DNA from: Nitrospira sp.
GTDB lineage: Bacteria; Nitrospirota; Nitrospiria; Nitrospirales; Nitrospiraceae
Reading direction: 5' to 3'
DNA: 6,029 bases
Assembly (NCBI GenBank): GCA_016873525.1
Contig: VGXD01000136.1
Span: 1-6,029 of the forward strand
Each line of letters starts with the position of its first letter. Position 1 is the stretch's first letter. Below are positions 1 through 5,098 of this stretch, in pieces. The notes under the pieces were generated by a model that worked only from the letters and a program-made list of their open reading frames with translations, was not told where the DNA came from and ran no database searches. The position numbers and the translations under genes are program-made.

Positions 1-126
1 CGCCCGCTTGCTCCCCGCCTCGGCTAAGGCGTGCAGCAGCGTGTCGTTCACCGAGAAAAACCCGATCTCGGCGGCCGAAATGACGGCCGACAAAAAGATC
101 AATGCGAAGAGTATCAGGAAGTCCAT
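1..126 (-). CDS. CNNM/CorC (DUF21) family membrane protein, N-terminal fragment
   Basis: Only the first 42 residues are inside the window; the gene runs off the left edge. The peptide starts MDFLILFALIFLSAVISAAE and continues with a short loop containing FSVND and ending AEAGSKRA. A membrane helix at the very N-terminus, then a small-residue/Ser-Ala-Ala-Glu turn, then a helix with a basic end is the typical start of the DUF21 (CNNM transmembrane) domain of hemolysin/CorC-like proteins. Members are known or proposed to act in Mg2+/Co2+ transport or resistance in the cytoplasmic membrane, normally with CBS and CorC/HlyC domains further on, which cannot be seen here. The start is the ATG at 124-126; no strong Shine-Dalgarno sequence precedes it, and no better in-frame start was found just upstream. 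The family call rests on a short stretch and is an inference from pattern. It lies 261 bp downstream of rlpA in the same orientation. Confidence 0.72.
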   Translation of the reverse strand, partial: MDFLILFALIFLSAVISAAEIGFFSVNDTLLHALAEAGSKRA

Positions 127-387
127 GGGGATCGTTATGCGAGACTCGGCCCTGCGGAGAGATTTACCGGCAGCCCGGCGCGCAGGGCAAGGTTGAATTC
201 GAGAAAGAGGGAGAAGGGGGCTGGGAGAGTGTTCGCCCGTCGCCCCATGGGCCTACCATCATCCATAGGTGCATATTTGTATCATAGCGGCAAGCCCAGA
301 GCAAATCCGATGCGTAAACTAGGAAACAATACAATGGGATACGAGCATCGTGCGACTGATAGGCCGGCGGACTTTTCCAACATCCTG
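127..387. other. Intergenic region between rlpA and the CNNM-like gene
   Basis: These 261 bp hold no gene I can support. They should contain the 3' end of the rlpA transcript and possibly a promoter for the CNNM-like gene, but no hairpin plus T-tract and no good -35/-10 pair is visible; a TATGAT on the minus strand near 285 lacks a convincing partner. A purine-rich tract on the plus strand spans about 200-229. Open frames crossing this stretch on the plus strand have no recognisable domain and extend antisense into real genes. Confidence 0.5.
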
Positions 388-1074
388 CTACGTGTCATCA
401 CGCAACACTAACGGCTCCACGCCGAACTGAGCCCCAAGCCGGTCGGCCAAGGCCTCGGCCTGCGGCTCCGACGTAAAGCGCCCGACCAGCACCCGATAGT
501 GCCGGCCGTTGGGAAGATCCACGGCCATGATGCGCACGTCCGGGTACTGCGCCTTCAGTCTCCCGGCCAGGGCCTGGGCATTGGCCTGCTCGGCAAAGGA
601 GGCGACCTGGACCCTCAGATATCCCATCGCGCCGGGACGCCCCTGATACTTGACGACTTTCAATTCCACCCGGTCGGTGCCGTTGCCGGTCATACCCAAG
701 GCCTGAGCCGCAGCCAAGGACAAATCGATGATCCGCCCCTTGGCAAAGGGCCCGCGGTCGTTGATGCGCACCGTGACCTGGCGCTCGTTGCTTAACGATC
801 GGACATGCGCGATGGATCCGAGCGGGAGTGTGCGGTGGGCCGCCGTGAGCTGATGCATGTCGTATTGCTCCCCATTGGCGGTTTTGTGGCCGTGGAAGCC
901 GGGACCGTACCAGGACGCGACCCCTCGCTCCACATAGCCAACCGGGTAGCCGGCCGGATAGTCGGCAGGAGGCGCCGTCCGATGGGCGCGGCCTCCCGCG
1001 CAACCGGACAAGCCCCAGGCCGCAGGCAGGAGGACAACCACCGCGAACAAGATGGCCGCTCTGCAGACACACAT
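388..1074 (-). CDS. rlpA: RlpA-family septal ring lytic transglycosylase, lipoprotein with SPOR domain
   Basis: A 228-residue RlpA. Residues 1-25 form a lipoprotein signal: hydrophobic ILFAVVVLLPAAWG followed by lipobox LSGC, with lipidated Cys25. A short Pro/Tyr-rich linker (about 33-47) leads to the double-psi beta-barrel domain (about 50-143), with the hallmark ASWYGPGFHG, TANGE and INDRGPF...GRIIDLS motifs. Glu69, His80 and Asp106 have the same spacing as the residues I recall as important in Pseudomonas aeruginosa RlpA. A C-terminal SPOR domain (about 151-225) starts YLRVQVASF; SPOR domains bind glycan strands stripped of stem peptides at division septa. The expected role is cleavage of such denuded peptidoglycan by an outer-membrane-anchored enzyme during daughter-cell separation. 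Whether this protein is catalytically active or only a structural RlpA is not shown by sequence. It starts at the ATG 1072-1074, 12 bp after the stop of the ACT-domain gene, so the two are very likely co-transcribed. The ribosome binding site is weak. Confidence 0.93.
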   Translation of the reverse strand: MCVCRAAILFAVVVLLPAAWGLSGCAGGRAHRTAPPADYPAGYPVGYVERGVASWYGPGFHGHKTANGEQYDMHQLTAAHRTLPLGSIAHVRSLSNERQVTVRINDRGPFAKGRIIDLSLAAAQALGMTGNGTDRVELKVVKYQGRPGAMGYLRVQVASFAEQANAQALAGRLKAQYPDVRIMAVDLPNGRHYRVLVGRFTSEPQAEALADRLGAQFGVEPLVLRDDT

Positions 1075-1086
1075 GGATCGTCCGGG

Positions 1087-1497
1087 CTAGATCTCGTCGA
1101 GCGATTGTCCCTGGAGCGCCGCCAACGCCTTCTGCTGGTCGGACACCGTGAGCACCACGATCGCGCGCTTGCCCTCGCGGGAGGGAGTCAGGTAGGCACA
1201 GTCGATGTTGATCTTGGTCCGCTTGAGCAACTCGGCCACTTCGCTGAGCGCGCCGGGCTTGTTTTCAAGGCTCAGGACCAGCGCCGCTTCCTCTCGAAAC
1301 TGGATCTTCGCCGCAGCCAGCGCCGCCCGCGCCTTCTCCAGATCGTTGACCAAGAGGCGCAGATGCCCATGTCCTGCGACCTCCGGCGCCGAAAACGCCT
1401 TGATATTCACTCCCGCCGATCCCAGCACCGAGGCCACCTTCGCCAGAATCCCGGGCTTGCTCTCCTCGCTGATGACTAATTGCATTGTCGCCGGCAT
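1087..1497 (-). CDS. Tandem ACT-domain protein
   Basis: A 136-residue protein made almost entirely of two ACT domains. The first spans about residues 5-65 (QLVISEESKPGILAKVASVL) and the second about 71-130 (ALVLSLENKPGALSEVAELL). Both carry the ACT signature K-P-G-(I/A)-L followed by a helix and then a beta strand (VNIKAFS, INIDCAY). ACT domains bind small ligands, usually amino acids, and pair to control enzymes or transcription. No catalytic or DNA-binding domain is attached, so this is a stand-alone ligand-sensing protein whose ligand and partner cannot be named. It resembles the small two-ACT proteins of COG4747 type (from memory). The start ATG at 1495-1497 is preceded by GGAAGGGAGG (1509-1518) at 11 nt; the later Met5 would lie too far from it. 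It follows the small membrane-protein gene by 59 bp and precedes rlpA by 12 bp. Confidence 0.92.
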   Translation of the reverse strand: MPATMQLVISEESKPGILAKVASVLGSAGVNIKAFSAPEVAGHGHLRLLVNDLEKARAALAAAKIQFREEAALVLSLENKPGALSEVAELLKRTKINIDCAYLTPSREGKRAIVVLTVSDQQKALAALQGQSLDEI

Positions 1498-1556
1498 TGC
1501 CTTGTCCGCCTCCCTTCCAAATCGTAGACGTCGCTACAGCCCCCGCTCGTCACCGC

Positions 1557-2048
1557 CTAATATCCCGTTCCCGCCCCACGGGAACAGAGGAAAATGATGA
1601 GCCAGATAATAGCAAAAATAAACGGGGAAAAGAGCAAATACCAGCGCGACGAAATCCAGCCGAACGTCCTGAGAATCCAGGAAGCTTGCGCCCGGTATTG
1701 CGCCGTGTCCAGAATCGAGAACCGGGGATCATCCGGATAGCGATCGCGAAACACCTGAAGTTTTCTCTGCCACGCTTCCTGAAACAGAGCCGTCCGTCCG
1801 ATCGAAAACGTCCAAATCATGTTGAAGATCACCCCTGCCAGGTACATGAACCACTTGTCTTCGGTAAACCCCTCCCCGGAGATATTGATCGCCGAGACCA
1901 GCAGGCCATTGACCACCAGCAGGACTTGCAGCTTCGTCGTCTTGATCGGATTCTCTTGTGACCACAGATCGAGCAGAATTTTATAGGCCTCGAAGTCCCG
2001 CTCCACCTGTGCAGCCGGCTCTGTTTGAGGCTCTCCCTGTGGCGACAT
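1557..2048 (-). CDS. Small membrane protein with three predicted helices, possibly RipA-like
   Basis: A 163-residue protein with a polar N-terminus (1-35) and three hydrophobic segments: about 40-57 (LQVLLVVNGLLVSAINIS), 66-84 (WFMYLAGVIFNMIWTFSIG) and 136-156 (WYLLFSPFIFAIIWLIIFLC). A soluble stretch of about 50 residues lies between the second and third, rich in charged and aromatic residues (EAWQRKLQVFRDRYPDDPRF). Two close N-terminal helices, an Arg after the second and the tryptophan-rich pattern remind me of small RipA-like membrane proteins, but I cannot confirm that, and no function should be assumed. The start chosen is the ATG at 2046-2048, because GAGAAGGG (2057-2064) sits 8 nt upstream. 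A TTG at 2064-2066 would give six more residues (MRRDSV), but it overlaps that ribosome binding site, so it is unlikely. The gene lies 59 bp upstream of the ACT-domain gene and may be the first gene of that operon. Confidence 0.85.
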   Translation of the reverse strand: MSPQGEPQTEPAAQVERDFEAYKILLDLWSQENPIKTTKLQVLLVVNGLLVSAINISGEGFTEDKWFMYLAGVIFNMIWTFSIGRTALFQEAWQRKLQVFRDRYPDDPRFSILDTAQYRAQASWILRTFGWISSRWYLLFSPFIFAIIWLIIFLCSRGAGTGY

Positions 2049-2056
2049 GACCGAAT

Positions 2057-2064
2057 CCCTTCTC
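2057..2064 (-). promoter_or_regulatory. Ribosome binding site deciding the start of the small membrane protein
   Basis: GAGAAGGG on the minus strand, 8 nt before ATG 2046-2048. The alternative TTG start shares a base with this element, which rules it out in practice. Confidence 0.65.
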
Positions 2065-2172
2065 AAGCAATCACAAACTATAAAAACCGCAGGACCATCG
2101 CGCGGCAGTCCTGCCCACGTTGCGCCCTGTGCCGCTCATCATTCTTTGCGTCGTGAAACCCACACCTGCCCC

Positions 2173-2184
2173 GGTGGATCCACC
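2173..2184. repeat. 12-bp perfect palindrome
   Basis: GGTGGATCCACC equals its own reverse complement. It lies in non-coding DNA between the endonuclease gene and the small membrane-protein gene, 7 bp from a second symmetric element. It could be an operator-like site or part of an RNA hairpin; no T-tract follows on either strand. Confidence 0.5.
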
Positions 2185-2190
2185 TGGAGA

Positions 2191-2207
2191 CCGCGGGAAA
2201 ACCGCGG
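2191..2207. repeat. Inverted repeat CCGCGG-GAAAA-CCGCGG
   Basis: Two copies of the self-complementary hexamer CCGCGG are separated by five bases, giving a GC-only 6-bp stem with loop GAAAA on the plus strand. No run of T follows on either strand, so a rho-independent terminator is not supported. The two copies can also be read as direct repeats. Confidence 0.5.
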
Positions 2208-2294
2208 GGAAGCCAGCCATTTTCAACCTGCAAGCGATGCCCTTTCACGATGGCTTAGCATTGGTTAACCGCCTTAGATTACGGCAAAAAAAAT

Positions 2295-3266
2295 CTAGGT
2301 TGCGCGCAGTGTGTGATGGAACAGTTCTCGAAAGAATCTTTCACGAGCTTCCGGCTTTTCCAAGACCTCAATTATGCTGAAGGTCTTTTCCACAAGACGG
2401 TCCTTGTCAATGCGTCTTTTCAACTCAGGAGTAAAGACAGCGCCGAGATAAAAATTTTTGCACCGTGGGCTAGTCTGAGCCGCGTGCTGAAATGATTTAG
2501 TCGCCGCACCATATCGCTCCAAAGCTCCAGCAGGGTCAGTACCTCCCTTGATCTCAATAACGGCCAACAGATCACCCTCCCTAGTGAACGATATATCAGG
2601 CTCCGAACCAAACCGTATCTCGATGTTTCCCTTGAGCATACAGACGCGGGGCATCGTTTTATAGATTTTATCTTTTGTGAGGGAAGGTTTAACCAGAAGG
2701 TGTCGCTCGATTAACCATTCAAGTATCAGCGTTCGGATGCGTTCCTCGGCAATCTCACCGACCTTGTTTCGCATGACACCATCGAGGGTAATGCCTAACG
2801 TAGCGATAATGGTTCGGTTGCCATTCTCCAGAGTCCAGTCCGTTGAGTTTTTAATAATGGAGCAAATGAAGGTGTTATATGTTTGGGCCATCTTGATGGC
2901 CTTCTCAACATCCAGCTTTCCACGAGAATTGCCAGCCTCAAGCGATTCAACGGCTCCAACGTATGTTCGAGCGGCCTTCAATGATAGGCCGCAGAGGCAC
3001 CGATAATAGAGGCTTGTGGCAGGGCCATGAAGAAGCACATCGGGATGACAGAAAACAAGTTTTGGATCGTACCGTTGAATCTCGACTGCATAGGACCAAA
3101 CTTGCGGCTCGATCAGCAGCCTACTCAATGGCTTCCAGGCAAGCTTGCCAGGGAAAGCACGGATAAGCTGAACCGCTTTCAGGTCATTTCGTTTTTGAAG
3201 AGAGGTAACTATTAAAAGAGATTTTATGAGGCGTATCCGGTCAGTGTACTGATTCGACTCAACCAT
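2295..3266 (-). CDS. XcyI-family type II restriction endonuclease
   Basis: A 323-residue protein (numbered from the ATG at 3264-3266) ending at TAG 2295-2297. The C-terminal half carries a PD-(D/E)xK nuclease core: SEPDISF (Asp224), then DLLAVIEIKGG with Glu238 and Lys240 as the metal-binding/catalytic pair, followed by GTDPAGALERYGAA. I recognise this last stretch from proteins annotated as XcyI-family endonucleases. XcyI itself cuts CCCGGG, but family membership does not fix the target of this enzyme. The N-terminal half (about 1-190) is mostly helical and probably serves dimerisation and recognition. Its start overlaps the methyltransferase stop as TGATG (GTG 3267-3269 directly before is an alternative start giving one more residue), so translation is probably coupled. 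The catalytic triad is intact and no frameshift is visible, so the enzyme is probably active. GC content is clearly lower than in the outer genes, which suggests acquisition together with the methyltransferase. Confidence 0.85.
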   Translation of the reverse strand: MVESNQYTDRIRLIKSLLIVTSLQKRNDLKAVQLIRAFPGKLAWKPLSRLLIEPQVWSYAVEIQRYDPKLVFCHPDVLLHGPATSLYYRCLCGLSLKAARTYVGAVESLEAGNSRGKLDVEKAIKMAQTYNTFICSIIKNSTDWTLENGNRTIIATLGITLDGVMRNKVGEIAEERIRTLILEWLIERHLLVKPSLTKDKIYKTMPRVCMLKGNIEIRFGSEPDISFTREGDLLAVIEIKGGTDPAGALERYGAATKSFQHAAQTSPRCKNFYLGAVFTPELKRRIDKDRLVEKTFSIIEVLEKPEARERFFRELFHHTLRAT

Positions 3267-4747
3267 CACGCTTGCCTACCGCTTAACCTGGGATTGCGCT
3301 TTGACCAGACATACACGCATTTGCGGAGCTCATTCCTTCCGTGAGTTCCCATCTGTTGACTGCTATTTCCCTTGCCTCTCGGTAAAACCCAGATGTGATC
3401 AATCGTTAAACCGGAACGAGCCGCAAAATCAGACAAGATGAGATCCACAGATACCTCTTCACCGTTGTACTGGACATTGTCATTGACCATAACAACTCGT
3501 CCTCCTGGGGCAAGAACGCGCGAGAGCTCGCGAATGGCAAGATTCATTTCAAAGAAGTAGTTCTCAACCATGTTAGGTATGTTGTTGTTGTTGAGTTTTC
3601 CTTCCTCTTGAGCCGCATAGAGAAGGGCCAGCACCTCGTGCAACGCCTCCTGACTGGCAAAAGCAGTCACGGCAGCCTTGTATCGTCCCTCCAGATTTCG
3701 GCGTCGATATTCTTGTGCAAGTTGAATACGTTTGGTTTTATTCTCTACCGTGCAGGACAAAAGGGATTGGCGAAGTTGCTTAACGGATTCCTCGTTGTGG
3801 CCTAGAAAGGCCAATTCAAGAGCGTAGGTGCGTGTATAGTCATATCTGTTGCAATAGGGCGGTGACGTAATCACCAAATCGAACGAAGCGTCAGGAAGCC
3901 GACAAAGTTGAGTTAGGCAAGAGCCCTCGATGACGTTCACATTGCGAGAGAACCTTTCACCGCCACGTTGCCGAATGTCCTGAAGCATTAGACGCAACTT
4001 CCCGGTAATAGCCGAACAGAAATCACGGATGGGACCTTTATTGAAATTAGACTTTAGAAGTCTTCCGGAGCGGGAATCCCAGCGGAGATACTGGCCATCC
4101 TTGCGCGTATAACTGACATCTTCGAGGACGGAAAGACAGGCGAACCAGAAGAGAAACCGTACATCTTTTCTACGAATCCCATTAAGGAATGCGTGATAAG
4201 TAGAGAAGGCTCGTTCGGTCTGCTCTGGAAATGCCTTGTCGGTAATGCGGAGATGCGGAAACTTAAAACCATTTAGTTGGGAAGAATGCCAAGAAATCTT
4301 CTCTAGCCGGTTCAGGTAGTATTCAAACGACCGAATATCAACGGAATCGGCGAGAAGCCTGGCGCGAATCGCAGCAACCCCCACAGGCAAAAGCTCGATG
4401 CCGGTTGCATGCCAACCCTCTTTTGTTGCCGTAGTTAAAGTAGTTCCAGCCCCAGCAAACGGATCGAGCACTCTCAGTCTAGACATCCTGGGCGGCTGGA
4501 ACTTTTGGAGGCAATACTGAACAAGACCAGAGGAGAAAGCTTCCTTGTACTTGAGCCAACGGTAGAAAGGGATATTTTTATTTGCCTGAAAAGATACGAG
4601 AGCCCGATTTAATTCAGGATTAACAACGAGCTTATCCGCATAATGGCGATAGAGGACCTCTCTTTTCGTTTTCGACAAAGCCGATGATAAATCGATGCAA
4701 GGCAGGACTTTTTGCAAAGCCGATCCTGATTGGATTCTGTAGGCCAC
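3266..4747 (-). CDS. SPPY-type DNA methyltransferase of the restriction-modification system
   Basis: A 493-residue S-adenosylmethionine-dependent DNA methyltransferase. Motif I is VLDPFAGAGTT (93-103, AdoMet binding), with the acidic motif II residue in GIELLPVG (Glu118). The catalytic motif IV is VITSPPYCNRYDY (292-304). The SPPY form points to N4-cytosine methylation, although some SPPY enzymes deviate. ELSRVLAPGGRVVMVND (407-423) matches the later beta strands, and RKCVYVW near the C-terminus is also typical. FYRWLKYKEAFSSGLV (61-76) before motif I is a signature I recall from this group. The linear order I then IV, with about 190 residues between, differs from most SPPY enzymes, where IV comes first; the intervening 141-290 may hold target recognition. 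The GTG start (4745-4747) is chosen because AGAGAGG (4753-4759) lies 5 nt upstream and an in-frame stop closes the frame just beyond. It would protect host DNA from the endonuclease encoded directly after it. Confidence 0.95.
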   Translation of the reverse strand: MAYRIQSGSALQKVLPCIDLSSALSKTKREVLYRHYADKLVVNPELNRALVSFQANKNIPFYRWLKYKEAFSSGLVQYCLQKFQPPRMSRLRVLDPFAGAGTTLTTATKEGWHATGIELLPVGVAAIRARLLADSVDIRSFEYYLNRLEKISWHSSQLNGFKFPHLRITDKAFPEQTERAFSTYHAFLNGIRRKDVRFLFWFACLSVLEDVSYTRKDGQYLRWDSRSGRLLKSNFNKGPIRDFCSAITGKLRLMLQDIRQRGGERFSRNVNVIEGSCLTQLCRLPDASFDLVITSPPYCNRYDYTRTYALELAFLGHNEESVKQLRQSLLSCTVENKTKRIQLAQEYRRRNLEGRYKAAVTAFASQEALHEVLALLYAAQEEGKLNNNNIPNMVENYFFEMNLAIRELSRVLAPGGRVVMVNDNVQYNGEEVSVDLILSDFAARSGLTIDHIWVLPRGKGNSSQQMGTHGRNELRKCVYVWSKRNPRLSGRQA

Positions 4748-4752
4748 ACAAG

Positions 4753-4759
4753 CCTCTCT
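4753..4759 (-). promoter_or_regulatory. Ribosome binding site supporting a GTG start for the methyltransferase
   Basis: AGAGAGG on the minus strand, 5 nt before GTG 4745-4747. The next ATG in frame would be residue 88, after conserved sequence, so the GTG is the only plausible start. Confidence 0.65.
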
Positions 4760-4766
4760 TCACAAA

Positions 4767-4779
4767 CTGACCATGTCAG
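4767..4779. repeat. Inverted repeat in the leader of the restriction-modification operon
   Basis: CTGAC-CAT-GTCAG on the plus strand is a perfect 5-bp inverted repeat with a 3-base centre. It lies between the possible promoter and the ribosome binding site of the methyltransferase gene, 20 bp from the GTG start. It could be an operator or a small leader hairpin; either role is an inference. Confidence 0.4.
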
Positions 4780-4795
4780 GCGCAAAATTCATGCT

Positions 4796-4817
4796 AGATT
4801 AGCGAGGTTCAAGAACC
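4796..4817 (-). promoter_or_regulatory. Possible promoter region with inverted repeat upstream of the methyltransferase
   Basis: On the minus strand TAATCT (4796-4801) could be a -10 box for the methyltransferase-endonuclease transcript. The hexamers 17-20 bp upstream (TTATAC to TTGTTA, 4819-4827) are poor -35 boxes. GGTTC-AA-GAACC (4806-4817), a perfect 5-bp inverted repeat, falls in the spacer, where a bound regulator would block RNA polymerase. The promoter is a weak call; the inverted repeat is directly visible. Confidence 0.25.
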
Positions 4818-4877
4818 CGTATAACAACAGCCCTCGGCATTCGCTTTTGCACTCACTCAAGGCCTTGGGCGCTGCCG

Positions 4878-5084
4878 CTATCTCGCACCGCGCCGGGACC
4901 CGCGCCGGGACGCTTCGCGCTTGGCGATCGGACAGTGCGGGCACTCAGACCTGGGCTGTTCCTCGCTCGACCGGCGCCTGAACAACCCGGCCAAACGGAG
5001 CCCGAACGGACCGCACCATGTCGTCATCGACCGCCCGGCCCCGCCGCACCTGATCTTCTTCTTCCACAAGCCGGAACGTCTCAT
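4878..5084 (-). CDS. Possible small basic CxxC protein downstream of the ribonucleotide reductase
   Basis: A 68-residue reading frame with ATG at 5082-5084 and TAG at 4878-4880. GGGAGG (5091-5096) lies exactly 6 nt before the ATG, inside the 14-bp gap after the reductase stop, so translation is plausible and the gene would be co-transcribed with the reductase. The product is strongly basic (many Arg/Lys, including RRRSS and a repeated SRRG near the end). It has four cysteines: Cys13, Cys24 and a CPHC pair at 48-51, which could bind a metal such as zinc. GC at third positions is high, as in the neighbouring genes. I do not recognise a family. Caution: the region is GC-rich, another minus-strand frame (ending at a TGA near 4949) and a plus-strand frame are also open here, and no hydrophobic core is evident. 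It may instead be untranslated 3' sequence. If it is not a gene, 4748-5098 is a 351-bp intergenic stretch. Confidence 0.38.
   Translation of the reverse strand: MRRSGLWKKKIRCGGAGRSMTTWCGPFGLRLAGLFRRRSSEEQPRSECPHCPIAKREASRRGSRRGAR
4889..4912. repeat. Two tandem 12-bp direct repeats
   Basis: CGCGCCGGGACC (4889-4900) is followed directly by CGCGCCGGGACG (4901-4912), with one difference at the last base. In the possible small minus-strand protein they encode the repeated SRRG near its C-terminus. Confidence 0.6.
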
Positions 5085-5090
5085 GGCCGT

Positions 5091-5096
5091 CCTCCC
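5091..5096 (-). promoter_or_regulatory. Strong ribosome binding site after the ribonucleotide reductase stop
   Basis: GGGAGG on the minus strand, 6 nt before ATG 5082-5084 and 2 bp after the reductase stop codon. It is the main evidence for the small reading frame 4878-5084. Confidence 0.4.
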
Positions 5097-5098
5097 GG

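Larger units (their letters stand above)
2049..2294. other. Intergenic region between the endonuclease and the small membrane protein
   Basis: These 246 bp separate the 3' end of the restriction-modification pair from the next operon. No gene is supported. On the minus strand TATAGT (2077-2082), about 29 bp before the ATG 2046-2048, could be a -10 box, but the hexamer 17 bp upstream is GC-rich and unlike a -35. Two symmetric elements lie in the middle (2173-2184 and 2191-2207, listed separately). An A8 run on the plus strand (2286-2293), T8 on the minus strand, directly follows the endonuclease stop codon, but no strong GC stem precedes it, so it is not a standard intrinsic terminator. Confidence 0.45.

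Noticed and set aside
31..411. Plus-strand open frame across the left intergenic region
   Set aside because: It begins antisense to the CNNM-like gene and ends antisense to rlpA, has no recognisable domain and reads as low-complexity charged sequence.
805..1479. Long plus-strand open frame opposite rlpA and the ACT gene
   Set aside because: It is antisense to two genes with clear domains; in GC-rich DNA such mirror frames are common. Its product is Arg-rich and unlike any family I know.
2275..2297. TAGATT...AATCTA inverted repeat with T8 run as a terminator of the endonuclease gene
   Set aside because: The stem is six AT-rich pairs and the T-run sits in the loop rather than after the stem, so it does not fit an intrinsic terminator.
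3581..3593. Four-fold GTT/AAC trinucleotide repeat in the methyltransferase gene as a phase-variation switch
   Set aside because: Gain or loss of a 3-bp unit keeps the frame, so it cannot switch the gene on and off; it only encodes four Asn.
4858..4867. CAAGGCCTTG palindrome as a terminator after nrdJ
   Set aside because: It is a 10-bp perfect palindrome without room for a loop and without a T-tract.
4748..4877. Controller (C) protein gene for the restriction-modification system
   Set aside because: No short helix-turn-helix reading frame was found here or between the two genes.
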